The notes under the pieces were generated by a model. The model made no database searches. It was not told the DNA's origin and saw only the letters and a program-made list of their open reading frames with translations. A program made the position numbers and the translations under genes. A DNA stretch of 64,000 nt from NCBI GenBank assembly GCA_024516035.1, contig CM044958.1:22652108-22716107 (forward strand), in the 5' to 3' direction. Position 1 is the first letter of the stretch; the number at the start of each line of letters is the position of its first letter. Of the stretch, positions 54,541 through 64,000 are shown in pieces. This stretch comes from Bactericera cockerelli. Lineage: Eukaryota > Arthropoda > Insecta > Hemiptera > Triozidae.

Positions 54541-54785
54541 TCAAATTAATCCTAGGAGCCCTTCTTCGAAAAGTTAGAATTATTGACAGGAGATTGAGCC
54601 CAGATCAGTATATCTGTGAAAGTATAACCAAGAGACTACCCTTTAAAAAAATAATACCCTCTTAAGGCAGACTAATAAGAATATTCAACTTCCAAATACA
54701 ATATTCCAGAGAAATATCTATAGTAGGGAAAAAGTATTTTGTAATTTTCCGTGTTAATTAATCCAGTTAGAATTGAATTCACTTA
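54530..54785 (-). repeat. Dispersed repeat family J, copy 2
   Basis: Inverted counterpart of 52728-52992: CTAGGAGCCCTTCTTCGAA, CAGATCAGTATATCTGTGAA and CCTCTTAAGGCAGACTAATA. Located in the loop of element C. Confidence 0.65.
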
Positions 54786-55010
54786 GACCGATGTTAAGGT
54801 GTCAATAAAGCCAGTTTATTTACATTGAGATTAGTGAGTATTTAGTACGAAAACACATTATATTATGTAAATACGTGTGTACGTCTTTATAACTGTGTGT
54901 CTGGTGTTTGATGTACAGAATGTTCTGAGAACAGTGCAAATTAGAGTCTTGAAATATGTAAAGAAATTTCATTAATTTCTGTAAAGAAAACACAATTCTC
55001 AGATAAAATC

Positions 55011-55745
55011 ATGTTGTTGCAGCCAAAAATAAAAAAACACTGCCAATTATGGACACAATACTTCCTCGTGATTGTTTCACATTGTGTACACGTGCGAATT
55101 TTGAGTTTTTATACTAAATTACTTGTATCTCCAAAACGGATGAACCGATTTTCTTTAAATTTGTTGTATATGATAGAAAACCGTTTTTTCTACATTCTAG
55201 ATTCTACAAAAAATTCTGTATCGGCAAGTCGTGGTCCTTATTTTTTTACTTTTTTATCCAAAATTTCGGATTTTCTTAAATATCAAAGTCAAATTATAAT
55301 TAATTTAGAAATAAATATAAATAACTTAAGTAAAACAGTAATATGCATGTACTTACAAAATTTCATCAAAATCGGGTGTACCGTTCACGAGATATAAGCG
55401 TTTAAGTAAAAAGTTAGTGGTCAGGCGCATGGTCTCTTTCACCCAGAACCGCTAGTATGAATTCGATGAATTTAAAATGGGACCATCTACAGAATGTCTC
55501 CTAGATGTGTGCAAAATTTCAACAAAATCGGTCTAGTAGTTTCCGAGATTTGCGCGTTACAAGGAATCGTTTTAACAGACGACGGATCGACAGACCGACA
55601 GACGGACACAAAACCAAATTTACTCAGTAGGTTATGAAACGTCCAGAAATATGAAAAAAAATTGAAATCGGAGCAAAAAAATATTTTTTTTTACAAAAAC
55701 GAACACAATACTTCCGATTTCTAATATTAGAAATTTCTCGGAAGT
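55011..55745 (+). repeat. Family A arm, copy 2
   Basis: Closely matches 1409-2115: AACACTGCCAATTATGGACA, TTCTGTATCGGCAAGTCGTG, AAGTTAGTGGTCAGGCGCAT, AGTAGGTTATGAAACGTCC, and the tip palindrome at about 55710-55740 with TCTCGGAAGT. The 128-codon frame inside is incidental. Confidence 0.85.
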
Positions 55746-55929
55746 AATATAATCGACGCAACCCTTGAAAAAATAAAAATTTAGTTCACGCCACTGTTGA
55801 AAAATAAAATTCAGTCGACGCCACTGCTCTGCTTCGAAAGTTTCTGATATGAGCGTGAGAATGTTACAACCAAAAAGTTCTCAGAGACCTTTTCCCTTAT
55901 CTAACTTTTACCTGCCACCCAAACGTATG

Positions 55930-56235
55930 ACAACGGGTTTGACCAATCAAAATCGAGGAAAATTTCTAGGCTAGCTGGGGTCCCTGAAAAGCATTCCGTT
56001 CTACTCAGTTCAGTTTCGTTCGGTCTTTCCTCTGTTAATGGTGTCAGTGCGGGCTCAGCTTACAGAGCAATTTCTTTTTTGAATTTATACAGTTGTTTTA
56101 AATTGTCATTCTAGAAAACAGATTTTGGATTTGGATTCAATCAACTAGTCGACTGTTTAAATTTTGTAGAGTCGGGTTTTTCAGTGCTTAAACTTCACAA
56201 CTTCACAGCATGCGAGTTCTACAGAATCAGGTAAG
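55930..56235 (+). promoter_or_regulatory. Candidate promoter and first exon in the right arm of element C
   Basis: An inverted layout places GACCAATCAA (CCAAT at 55943) about 60 bp before an initiator-like TCAGTT (56005), then an ATG at 56210 and, seven codons on, the splice donor CAG/GTAAGA at 56231. The left arm carries the same donor on the minus strand (about 53981-53985). If real, both arms would promote outward transcripts. The motifs are short and could be coincidental. Confidence 0.25.
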
Positions 56236-56534
56236 ATTTAATATTTTTCTTCTTCTGTCCTATTGATAGATGTTTAATGTTCTACAGAGTTTATCAAAAT
56301 TTCTTAAGAATCAGTCGATCTCATCCCCCAGCATACACTCTAGGAAATATAATATTATGAAACAGGATTAAACTGACCCTTAGATTTTATCAGCTAACTA
56401 TCGGTCAGCTGTTTGGTATTTTAAAACAAAATTTTCTTCAATCCCACATAGGGAATATTGTACTGAAATCTGTGCAGTCCGCGTAGAAATCTTTGTGTAA
56501 TTCTGTTGGGCTCTTTGTTTATAAAATTTTCTGT

Positions 56535-56618
56535 GTTAAAAGTGTGCTCCGACCAGGTACGCACTCAGGACCTCTGAACTGTGGGCAGTAGTCACAACCG
56601 TTACGCCACAGAGCTACA
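56535..56618 (-). mobile_element. SINE-A head, minus strand
   Basis: Reversed: CTCTGTGGCGTAACGGTTG, TGACTACTGCCCACAGTTC and a decayed B box. No body. Confidence 0.65.
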
Positions 56619-56717
56619 AAGCCCGGCTTAGATATTATGATATCTACATTGCAGTAATGTTAGTGTCCACTAAGATTAACTAATCCTGATTCATAATTCA
56701 GCCCTAAGTAGTAGTGT

Positions 56718-56822
56718 TTTTTTACTTTCCACATTCTGTTAAAAGGAAAGTAGGTATTTTATTCGTAAAAAATAGCCTCGGGATACCACAAAAGTTGTTT
56801 TCGGGATACCAATTAATGATAA
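56718..56822 (+). repeat. Family B 5' fragment
   Basis: TTTTTTTACTTTCCACATTC, AAAAGGAAAGTAGG, TTTTATTCGTAAAAAATAGC and GGGATACCACAAAAGTTG. It stops before the GT tract; a SINE-C head follows. Confidence 0.65.
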
Positions 56823-56835
56823 AAAAAAAAATCAT

Positions 56836-56916
56836 ACACTGGGTGGGATTCGAACCAACGAATCCCTACGCTACCTGGATTACCAGACTAGTGCGTTAAC
56901 CACTTGACTACCAGTC
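56836..56916 (-). mobile_element. SINE-C head, minus strand
   Basis: GGGTGGGATTCGAACCAACG, CTACCTGGATTACCAGAC and GTTAACCACTTGACTACCAG are the reversed head. No body or tail. Confidence 0.75.
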
Positions 56917-57187
56917 TTTAGAAAAGTGCCTGACGAAGACAAATAATTCCCTCTTTTGTTTTCAATTCATCCATTGTATTATCATTCTGTTGTGATTAGT
57001 AGGAGTAATTGTTGTAGCCTGGAATCCACCGATGATGTTATTGAAAAGAAATGTCTCGTTTTCAATAAAATGTAAATTAGGCAAATGAGTTATTTCCTTT
57101 GTTCCTCTCTTTCTCTGCATTACCTTTCTTCTTCGAACTTCATATTCTACTGATCTACTTCATTATTCTCTCTGTTTTCCCTTTATT

Positions 57188-57240
57188 AGCGCAGTAGGCT
57201 TCCACGCACGTAGACCTGGGATCGAGCCCCAGCAGGATAG
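57188..57240 (+). mobile_element. tRNA-like fragment (uncertain)
   Basis: TTAGCGCAGTAGGC (A-box-like) and GGGATCGAGCCCC (B-box-like) are too close together for a tRNA. Confidence 0.35.
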
Positions 57241-57274
57241 GATTTTTTCTGCTCAGTACAAAAATGAAGCTGCT

Positions 57275-57412
57275 TTAGGGCGGAATTAATAGATGTTTTT
57301 GTAATACCTCTAATATGGCGCTACATCACGGATTGCGTACTGTGTAAGATAGGGAAAACCGACGCTTAGCAATGACTTGAATTATAGTATTTGTCTAATA
57401 ATTTCGCCTGTA
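57275..57412 (+). mobile_element. Harbinger-like MITE, uninterrupted copy
   Basis: TTAGGGCGGAATTAATAGAT, CGGATTGCGTACTGTGTAAG and TTGTCTAATAATTTCGCC. Same family as H1/H2, about 137 bp. Confidence 0.75.
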
Positions 57413-57600
57413 GTGTGAGCAGCGATATGTGACGGGTTTATGGGCAAATGATACAAAATAAAAGTTTGATGAGAAGAAAGATAAGGGCAGAATGACCCTC
57501 ATGTTGGACTAATAGTGCACTGTGATTGGTTGAAATTCACTTGAGGGACGGTCTCTACCCTTATTTTCGTTGTATTTCTAAAATAATCTATTTTAAGACA

Positions 57601-57745
57601 GGACCTCAGTGGCTTGATCGATAAGGCGAGGGACTTGTGACATGGAGTTCGGTGGTTTAAGTCCTGGTTTCAGTGTAGAATTTGCAAAGCGAGTTTGAGT
57701 AGTTGTGATATCACGAAAATGAATAACACAAATGTGATAACTCTA
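57601..57745 (+). mobile_element. SINE-E, full-length
   Basis: GGACCTCAGTGGCTTGATCG, GACTTGTGACATGGAG, GGTGGTTTAAGTCCTGG (B box), TTTCAGTGTAG, GCGAGTTTGAGTAGTTGTG, TATCACGAAAATGAATAACA and CAAATGTGATAACT. The most complete copy for defining the family. Confidence 0.8.
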
Positions 57746-58893
57746 TTTTATGATTTCATAAGGCCCTTATAGATTGTACGAGTAACGTCAACTTTTAAAA
57801 AAATAATCTGTTTAAATATTATATTGTTTTGTAAGAAATAATTGGTATAGGAGTAGGCAATTAAAAAAAAAAAAAATACTATGACTTTCATAAAAATCTT
57901 ACCAGTTAAATTGTTTTAACCAACTTATTTGACAAGGAGCTGTGTCTTCAACAACAACAAAAAAAAAACTGAAATGAAATCTTTCAAAGAAGTCATTTTT
58001 CAATTATTTGAAATCCAAAAAAGAAGTGAAAACCCAGGTACGATCATTAATTTTCTCGGCTTTCAAATTCCTGGCGTTAACGTGACGCCATTAATTTATT
58101 GAACAGACTTGTTTTAAATATTCAATAATTTCAATCTGGCGCTGCTTCTTTCTCCTCCTCAACCTCCTTCTCCTTCTCCTTTTCTCCCTCCCTAAAATTT
58201 AATGGTGTTAGTCACGTTTGTTAGATGATTTGAAAAATATGTTCCATTTCCATATTGACTATTAATATCGTATGTAGATATAAAAAGCTGTTAGTTCTCA
58301 CAGTTGTGCCTCTTTTGGTGTCAAAAAGCCATACATTATCATGAAACCAGGCTAAAGAGGTTACGGAATGTCATAAATAACACACCAGAAGACTCACACG
58401 AAACAAAATTTGCATAAAAGTTTTAGAAATTGTTGTATTTTTTATACAAACTCCTGATAGGTATCTTTAGAAATGCATGTTCAGAAGTTCAATCTAAATA
58501 TAGGTAGTAAGTAAAAAATTCTATCGAGGTACTTCATTAATGTTTCCTAGCATGTCTTTTTCTTTGAGCTTGACTTTCCCAACAAATCCCCCGGAGGAGA
58601 GTCGTACTTCAATGTCTCGCTATCCAGCATTGATCTCCTATCTCACATGAAAGAGAATGACTGCAGCAGGTTTCGGGTGGTGCATTGAACGCCAAGTCAC
58701 GTACTGTAGTTTGCACCCGTCAAAGCAATGAATTATTTGTACTTGGCACGGTGCCAGCACATTCCTTGCATGTGATTTGAATAAAGCTTCCTCTAAATCC
58801 TGTTCCTTTCTCATTCCTGATTTCCTCTTTTCTAGCTCTCTTTTCACTGTTTTCCCTCTTTTCCATCGAACTCTCCCTGACTCGCTTCTCTCT
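57746..58893. other. Gene-free spacer
   Basis: 58570-58800 is more GC-rich and looks single-copy (palindrome GGCACGGTGCC at 58746). No domain in any frame. Confidence 0.4.
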
Positions 58894-59080
58894 CTTTCTC
58901 TTTCTCCCTCCCTGCTTTCTCTCTCTCTCTCTCTCTTTCTCTCCCTCTCTCTCTGCTCTCTCTCTCTCTTCTCTCCCTCCTTCTCTTATCTCCCTCTCTA
59001 TTTCTCTCTCTCTCTCTCCATTCCTCTCTTCTATCCATCCCTCTTTTCTCTCTACCGTCCCCCCCTTCTCTTCGTCCCTC
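58894..59080. repeat. (CT)n-rich tract
   Basis: TCTCTCTCTC and CCCTCC blocks. Frames of 181 codons (plus) and 95 codons (minus) are low-complexity translations. Confidence 0.85.
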
Positions 59081-61435
59081 CCTTCTTACCCTATCTTCTC
59101 TTCCTGCCTTTGGAACTCTCTTTTCCTTCATTATCCTTAACTAGTTCTTTGACTTTCTTGTGCCTCTTCTTCTTTCTTATTTTCTTTGTTTACATAAACA
59201 CTCTATCTTACGTTTCTTCTTCTCTTCTTCATTTTTTAACAGTTTTTCATCATTTCATATCCAATCGACATTCCTCTTCTCTTATTTATCTGTTTTTCTA
59301 CTATCGTCAAATTTCTTTCTAATTTATTTATTCTATTTGTCAATTGTTCTTTTTTTAATTCTTCAGATTGACCACTTTCCTCTCTCCCTATATGCGTTCA
59401 ATTCCCCAGAATTTTTGATTTTTTCTATGTGATTCCGCAGTTGAATTCCCTCGAAAAAATATCTGGGTACCACCCTTGGACTTGTGCTGTTCATCCAATC
59501 TTGTAGGTATGTCCAAGTATAAAACTTTAGTATGTCACATTCCTACTAGCGTTACGAAGTTCAAATTAATATTTCCACGGAATGAAAGCCTTTGGGCTTC
59601 AAACTTTTCGACCGGGGGAATTAGTATGAAATCGGTAAAATCTCTCTCTTTTTCATCTCAAAGTTTTTCTCTATATACATTTTTCTTCTTCAAGATTATA
59701 AAGTTTTCTTTTCTCAAGATTTCTGCACAGATTTTTCTCTGTCTCGTATGTAAGATTACAGATGGCAGCTGTTGGTGCCATTTTGTATGCGAATGGATTA
59801 TTGTTTTTTATACTGCTATCCTCTTATTGTTCGCGTCAAGTAATTCAACCTACTAATGTACATTGAGGAAATTTTCACCAGTTGAATATACGATCAGGTT
59901 ATTCTTTTTTATGTGACGATTAAATTTCATCTTCTAATAACAGCATCAATGCATCTGTATTACTTAAGATTAAATTACCCAAACTCACCTTTCTAAACAT
60001 TTTCCGTAGGAACTTGGGACTCGGAACCATTGACTTTCAGGTTCGTTGCCTTATCAATGGAGTTACTCAGGTCGGTGAGAGACTGAAACATCATGACATA
60101 TTGCATACAATTACATCAGCACAACTATTCCTGCTTTTATTACTATTTCTGAGTTCAATAAATCACGGGACTGTGCCTGACAGTAGACAACTAGACACAC
60201 AGCACTCTTGTGAAGAGAACGAGAAGGAAACCCACCTGTTCCTGTTGTAGTCAACTTGTCTGGGATGCTCCTGGTATGATTAATGAGCAAGAGGATTTCA
60301 ATCACATCTTGTGTGCAAGACCTTAAGTGTTTTCCCCTAGAAAGTCAGGGAGGCAACGAGTGACTAAAGGAAAAAGGAGAGAACAGATGTTGAATTCCAC
60401 GGCAGAAGAAAAATGAGGAGTGCATTGGATAAAAAATGAAGTGTATCCAAAATAGAAGAATTTATGTATGTAGAAATTTTCAGAAGACGAAATAAAAAAG
60501 AATGAATTCAGGAGAAAAAGATAGCTGAGGTTGAAATTTGGAAAGACTTGGAAAAATATAATTTTATTTTATGAGGTACTTGACTGGGTAAATAAGTGTA
60601 CACGACGTACACGTGTTCAAATAGGGATTAATTTGTGTATTTAACCTAGTTAAATTAATATTTTAGTTATTTCGTCATAAATTTCACAAGAGTCTTCATA
60701 TTGATATCTATAATGCTAACGTATGTAATCTATCGATGGAAAGAAAATAACGTGACACTTTTTTTTTAACACACAAGGCCGCAGTTATGGGCCCTACTAG
60801 TGCCAATCAACGGTAAAAAAACGTAATATTTGGTGAGAAACTTAACGATATTACATTGGTCAGACCATGGAGGAGATGAAGGATGTATGAACCATAAAAT
60901 GTATGAAGAATATCCAGATCTAGATGAATAATACCAACAATGACAACAGTAATAGTAGAAATAAAATGAAAAAGATTAAGAAGATCAAGTGGAAGAAAAA
61001 GAAAACGCCGAAGTAAAAGAAAAAGAAAAGAAAAGATGACAGGAGACAAATGACAAGGACTTGGCAAAACATATTACTATAGTTTTCTCTGACTCGTTTC
61101 GGTAACCATAAATAACTTTTTACCGTCTGCCATGCTTTCTTGAAGCTCAAACATAAATACCGATTAGGTTCTTAAACTGGTGTTGTAAATCGTAGCATGG
61201 GATAAGTGATTGGTGTGGTCTGGAAAGCAGATGGAAAGCTGGGTAGTTGAGGTCAATGGACGGAGAGAACAAAGGTTGAGACACATGAGCATGAGGATAC
61301 CATTGAACTAAGACATACATTGCTAGTGGACGGAGATTTATTATAATCCTGACGCACACGAGACGTTTACACAGTTCATAGGAGACCTTACTAAAGAAAT
61401 AAACTTCTCTGTTAAACAGCTATAATAACGAGGCT
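59081..61435. other. Mostly gene-free spacer
   Basis: Beyond a SINE-E fragment (60008-60085) I find no repeat family, terminal repeats or convincing coding sequence in this 2.3 kb. Confidence 0.4.
60008..60085 (-). mobile_element. SINE-E head fragment, minus strand
   Basis: Reversed: CACCGACCTGAGTAACTCCA, CCTGAAAGTCAATGGTTCCG and AGTCCCAAG give the head only, strongly diverged. Confidence 0.55.
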
Positions 61436-61622
61436 CGTTGAAAATACACCGTCTCTTACGATTCCTCAAGTTACGCAACGTCCACCAAGGTTATAACTTG
61501 CTGGATGACCACTCAAATTCGAGCAATCTAGATGTCAATTCTCGGCTGAAGACCGAATTGTTCATGTTAATGTTGTTATCTAGTTTGTGCACTTTTAGCG
61601 AATGAAGGCCAAAAATGTCGCT
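61436..61622 (+). mobile_element. 5S rRNA-derived SINE, copy 4, diverged
   Basis: CGTTGAAAATACACCGTCTC, TTACGATTCCTCAAGTTACG and CAACGTCC follow the 5S internal promoter with changes; ACTTGCTGGATGACC matches the 5S 3' part. Body traces are TTCTCGGCTGAAGACCG and TTAGCGAATGAAGG. Confidence 0.65.
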
Positions 61623-61865
61623 CCATTAGGGTATTCTATAAAGTCTGCATCCGGCGTAGTTGTTAGCTAGACGAAAAGCCATCCTCTGACATAGGTACAT
61701 GCATAATTATGTACATAGCTTCCGCTGTTTACGTTGGGGAGCTGGGGAATTATTTCAGGTTCTACTGTAATTTATTTCCATTTCTCCTCATTTTGAATCT
61801 AGTTTTTATGCTACCAAGAGTTTTGTATTTTATCTGGATGTATTGCTGAAGGTACATTATTTCTG

Positions 61866-62042
61866 ATGCTAGCAGTACACTCTCGCCGAGGCAAGGCGAG
61901 GGCAGCCGAGCGCGAGAGTAAACTTGTGCACCTCGCTTACGATCGGCTAGACTCGACTAGGCAAGTCTCGGGTACGTCTCGCACTCCCTCGCCTCGAATG
62001 GTCTCGATACCGAACGCCTCAGCGAGAGTGTACTGCTAGCAT
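61866..62042. mobile_element. GC-rich palindromic MITE
   Basis: ATGCTAGCAGTACACTCTCG at the left mirrors CGAGAGTGTACTGCTAGCAT at the right, extending to GAGGC/GCCTC with one mismatch. The interior is rich in CGAG/CTCG, an outlier in this AT-rich window. 177 bp. If the ends are CAGTACAC/GTGTACTG, a short CTAG duplication would flank it; superfamily unclear. Confidence 0.75.
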
Positions 62043-62344
62043 AAAATTAATTTTAAAGCATAAAACTCCAAGCATAAGGCGTGAAGAACATTAACAGTAT
62101 ATTTTCAATGGTTCTAATAATAAGTATAATTTACCTAATTATATTAGCTGGAAGAAGAAGTATATTTTATGATGAACATTTTGTTTATGATGAACATTTT
62201 CATCATAATTTCTTTTAGACTTCTTTGGTTAATGGAATTTTGAATTTGAACTGAATCTTTCAAAAAAATTAAACTCATATAGAAGGTGAAAGAATCAAAT
62301 CAGTGCTGTTCTCATTATTTGATCAAATCGGTCTCACTAAATAT

Positions 62345-62410
62345 TTTACACATTTGAGACTCGAACCATCAACCTCGTTACAAGTCCTCTTGCCTTAACA
62401 AAGTTAGATT
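62345..62410 (-). mobile_element. SINE-E head fragment, minus strand
   Basis: GAGACTCGAACCATCAACC and GTTACAAGTCCTCTTGCC are the reversed B box and preceding region. Confidence 0.5.
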
Positions 62411-63101
62411 TGTTGTGTCAGTTTCTATCCATTCAATATTAAACTGTGACGGCCAAACTAGTACAATGAATAATTGTAAAAGACTCCTTTGTAAGATTAA
62501 AACCTTTTCATTGAATTTACTATTGTACTGTGACAAGTTTTACTAACCCAACCTATTCATACCCTGTAGATTTTTCAAAGAAAAACAAAGAAAGGAGACA
62601 GCAGAATAGGGAGAAGAATGAGAGAAAAAGAAATCAAGACTTTAGAAAGAAAAAGTTCTGTATGGTAATTTCGCAATCATGCCATTTTGCACAGTTGTCA
62701 GGCAGAGGTTTTCCTTCAAGACTTGGAGATTTTCAGAAGTTTTACAACGAAAGCCAGATGGATTATTATTATGCAGTTTTTTTTTTTTTTTTTGAACATT
62801 CGGATGATATTCTTTCTGCATGCTAAAATTTGATGTAGAAAATGAACTGAAAACGAAAACTGCCCGGCCTGATATAGTCAATTTAAAGAATTCTTACAGG
62901 CAATATATTCTTTTTATAAATTAAGGTAATTAGTATAATATATGTACATTGTGCAGACCTATGAATTATTATTTTTTCATCACTAATTTACCTATCATAG
63001 TATTAGTATTTACTCAAAATTTTTGTTTTTATGGTTTGGCTTTTGAACCAAAGGGGCTATTTTCTTGACAGATCCAAGTCTGCAGTATACCACATTTTTT
63101 T
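62411..63101. other. Gene-free spacer
   Basis: A T16 run is near 62779-62794. Frames of 98 and 79 codons have no recognisable motif. Confidence 0.4.
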
Positions 63102-63744
63102 ACTTTCCTTATCTTATAATAAGGAAAGTATTGTATTCGTCGAAAATTTGACCTACCCAGTTTTTCACATTTCTGGACGAATCATGGCCTCAGGATACCA
63201 AAAAAGTTGTTTTCAGCCATTGGTCCGTGCGTCTGTCTGTCTGTCTGTCTGTGTGTGAACAGGATATCTCAAGAACGGTAAAAGCTAGAGACTTGAAATT
63301 TGGTACACAAATTAATTTTATACATCAGACGAACCACGAAACTTTTGGTTGAAATCGGCCGCATTCTGCGGCCACAGGGTCGCAAATGCTAGCCGCAAGC
63401 GCCGCTTCTTTAAATTGGTTAAAGATACAAAATTTTTTAGAGAACAACATTTTCTTAGATTAAAAAAATAATAGGGGTCTATTCTGATCATTTTTTTGAT
63501 ATCTTGAACTTTTTGGAACTCGGCCCCAATTTACCGGTATTTGGGGGGGACCCGCTTTGACTAACTTTTTTATTATTCATCCTACATGGGGGTTATGACA
63601 TATCAAATTCAATGATTTTGAAGTGCTGATTACGAATTTGGCATTGGTTTTTAGTTATCTGTTACCGTTGAGTCACCAGTGGCGGAATTCGACTCCTTTT
63701 TGGGGGATAAGGAAAGTCGTGTGATGTTTACACCAGATTTTTTT
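63102..63744 (+). repeat. Dispersed repeat family B, copy 2
   Basis: Nearly identical to 43351-44040: tip palindrome ACTTTCCTTATCTTATAATA, TTTCTGGACGAATCATGG, GCATTCTGCGGCCACAGG, TCACCAGTGGCGGAATTC, GGGGATAAGGAAAGT and ACACCAGATTTTTTT. It lacks the expanded GT tract. Confidence 0.8.
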
Positions 63745-64000
63745 CTTCTAAAATCGTGTAAGGTGAATTATTCAATTGAAAATATTTAAACTCACTTTCA
63801 TAATTATTATTGAAAATACGAAAATCGAGAAAGTTACTTTTCTGATGTAGCAATAGTTCATAACAAAGTACCACCCTGTGTTTCATACTATAGAGAAGAA
63901 AAATAAAATGAAAACAGTCAGGCATTATTCATAAGCCAGAGACTTTCTAATTATAATTGTTATCAAGAAGGAAAAGTAGAACAGACTTGCGGTGGATATG
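63745..64000. other. Window end, nothing recognised
   Basis: AT-rich sequence without repeat or coding signal. Confidence 0.4.

Larger units (their letters stand above)
53235..56477. mobile_element. Foldback element C, with nested insertions
   Basis: The left arm (53235-54407) and right arm (55758-56477) are inverted copies, about 720 bp without insertions: CAGTACAATATTCCCTATGT at 53248 pairs with ACATAGGGAATATTGTACTG at 56446, and GTGGCGTCGACTGAATTTTA at 54353 with TAAAATTCAGTCGACGCCAC at 55806. The left arm is split by a Harbinger-like MITE (53340-53774); the right arm keeps the empty site. The loop (54408-55757) holds a family A foldback and a family J copy. Each arm has a candidate promoter and short first exon pointing outward. 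Confidence 0.75.

Noticed and set aside
55011..55397. 128-codon frame
   Set aside because: Covers the non-coding arm of family A; the corresponding region at 1409 is not open.
60014..60250. 78-codon frame as a small gene
   Set aside because: Starts in a SINE-E fragment and shows no motif.

Overview
The window looks like a repeat-dense intergenic or intronic segment of an animal genome, most likely an arthropod and possibly a hemipteran. That placement is inference from repeat style: AT-rich DNA, many (GA)n/(CT)n tracts, tRNA- and 5S-headed SINEs, Helitron-like ends, piggyBac-like, pogo-like and Harbinger-like elements, and hammerhead-bearing retroelements. I find no intact host protein-coding gene and no convincing functional tRNA or rRNA gene. 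Every longer open frame I examined lies in a transposon remnant, a SINE, a tandem array or a low-complexity purine/pyrimidine tract.

Layout. 1-2115 is a foldback repeat (family A) with a SINE in its loop. 2671-3397 is a base-perfect inverted repeat of two 345-bp arms. A Helitron-like element (3867-4103), a SINE and a terminal-inverted-repeat MITE (6625-6932) follow. A full tRNA-derived SINE with a target duplication sits at 8843-9213, and a pogo-like derivative that keeps a spliced transposase start lies at 10117-11140. From 13.7 to 18.3 kb there are scattered SINEs. 18481-20462 is a direct tandem duplication that may be an assembly artefact; each unit carries a TTAA-flanked MITE. 22074-22280 carries a hammerhead ribozyme repeat. 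22865-25320 is a 2.4-kb foldback transposon made of two inverted copies of one coding end. A second TTAA MITE lies at 25615-25911. From 26 to 52 kb there are more SINEs, CT/GA tracts, a 1-kb purine-rich degenerate array (33340-34390), a 60-bp minisatellite (34785-35197), another Helitron-like element, family B (43351-44040), a LINE 3' end with target duplication (44402-44862) and a second pogo-like derivative (50723-51533). 53235-56477 is a third foldback element with nested insertions: a Harbinger-like MITE, itself split by a hammerhead retroelement and by a second copy of the same MITE. The last 7 kb hold SINE fragments, a GC-rich palindromic MITE (61866-62042) and a second family B copy (63102-63744).

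How the parts relate. Four 5S rRNA-headed SINEs and a tRNA-headed SINE family share one central body, which suggests exchange of Pol III promoters on a common backbone. The hammerhead repeats (four copies: two with an intact catalytic core, one inactivated, one truncated) fit non-autonomous relatives of Penelope-like or retrozyme elements. All function statements rest on motif reading by eye; no database search was possible.
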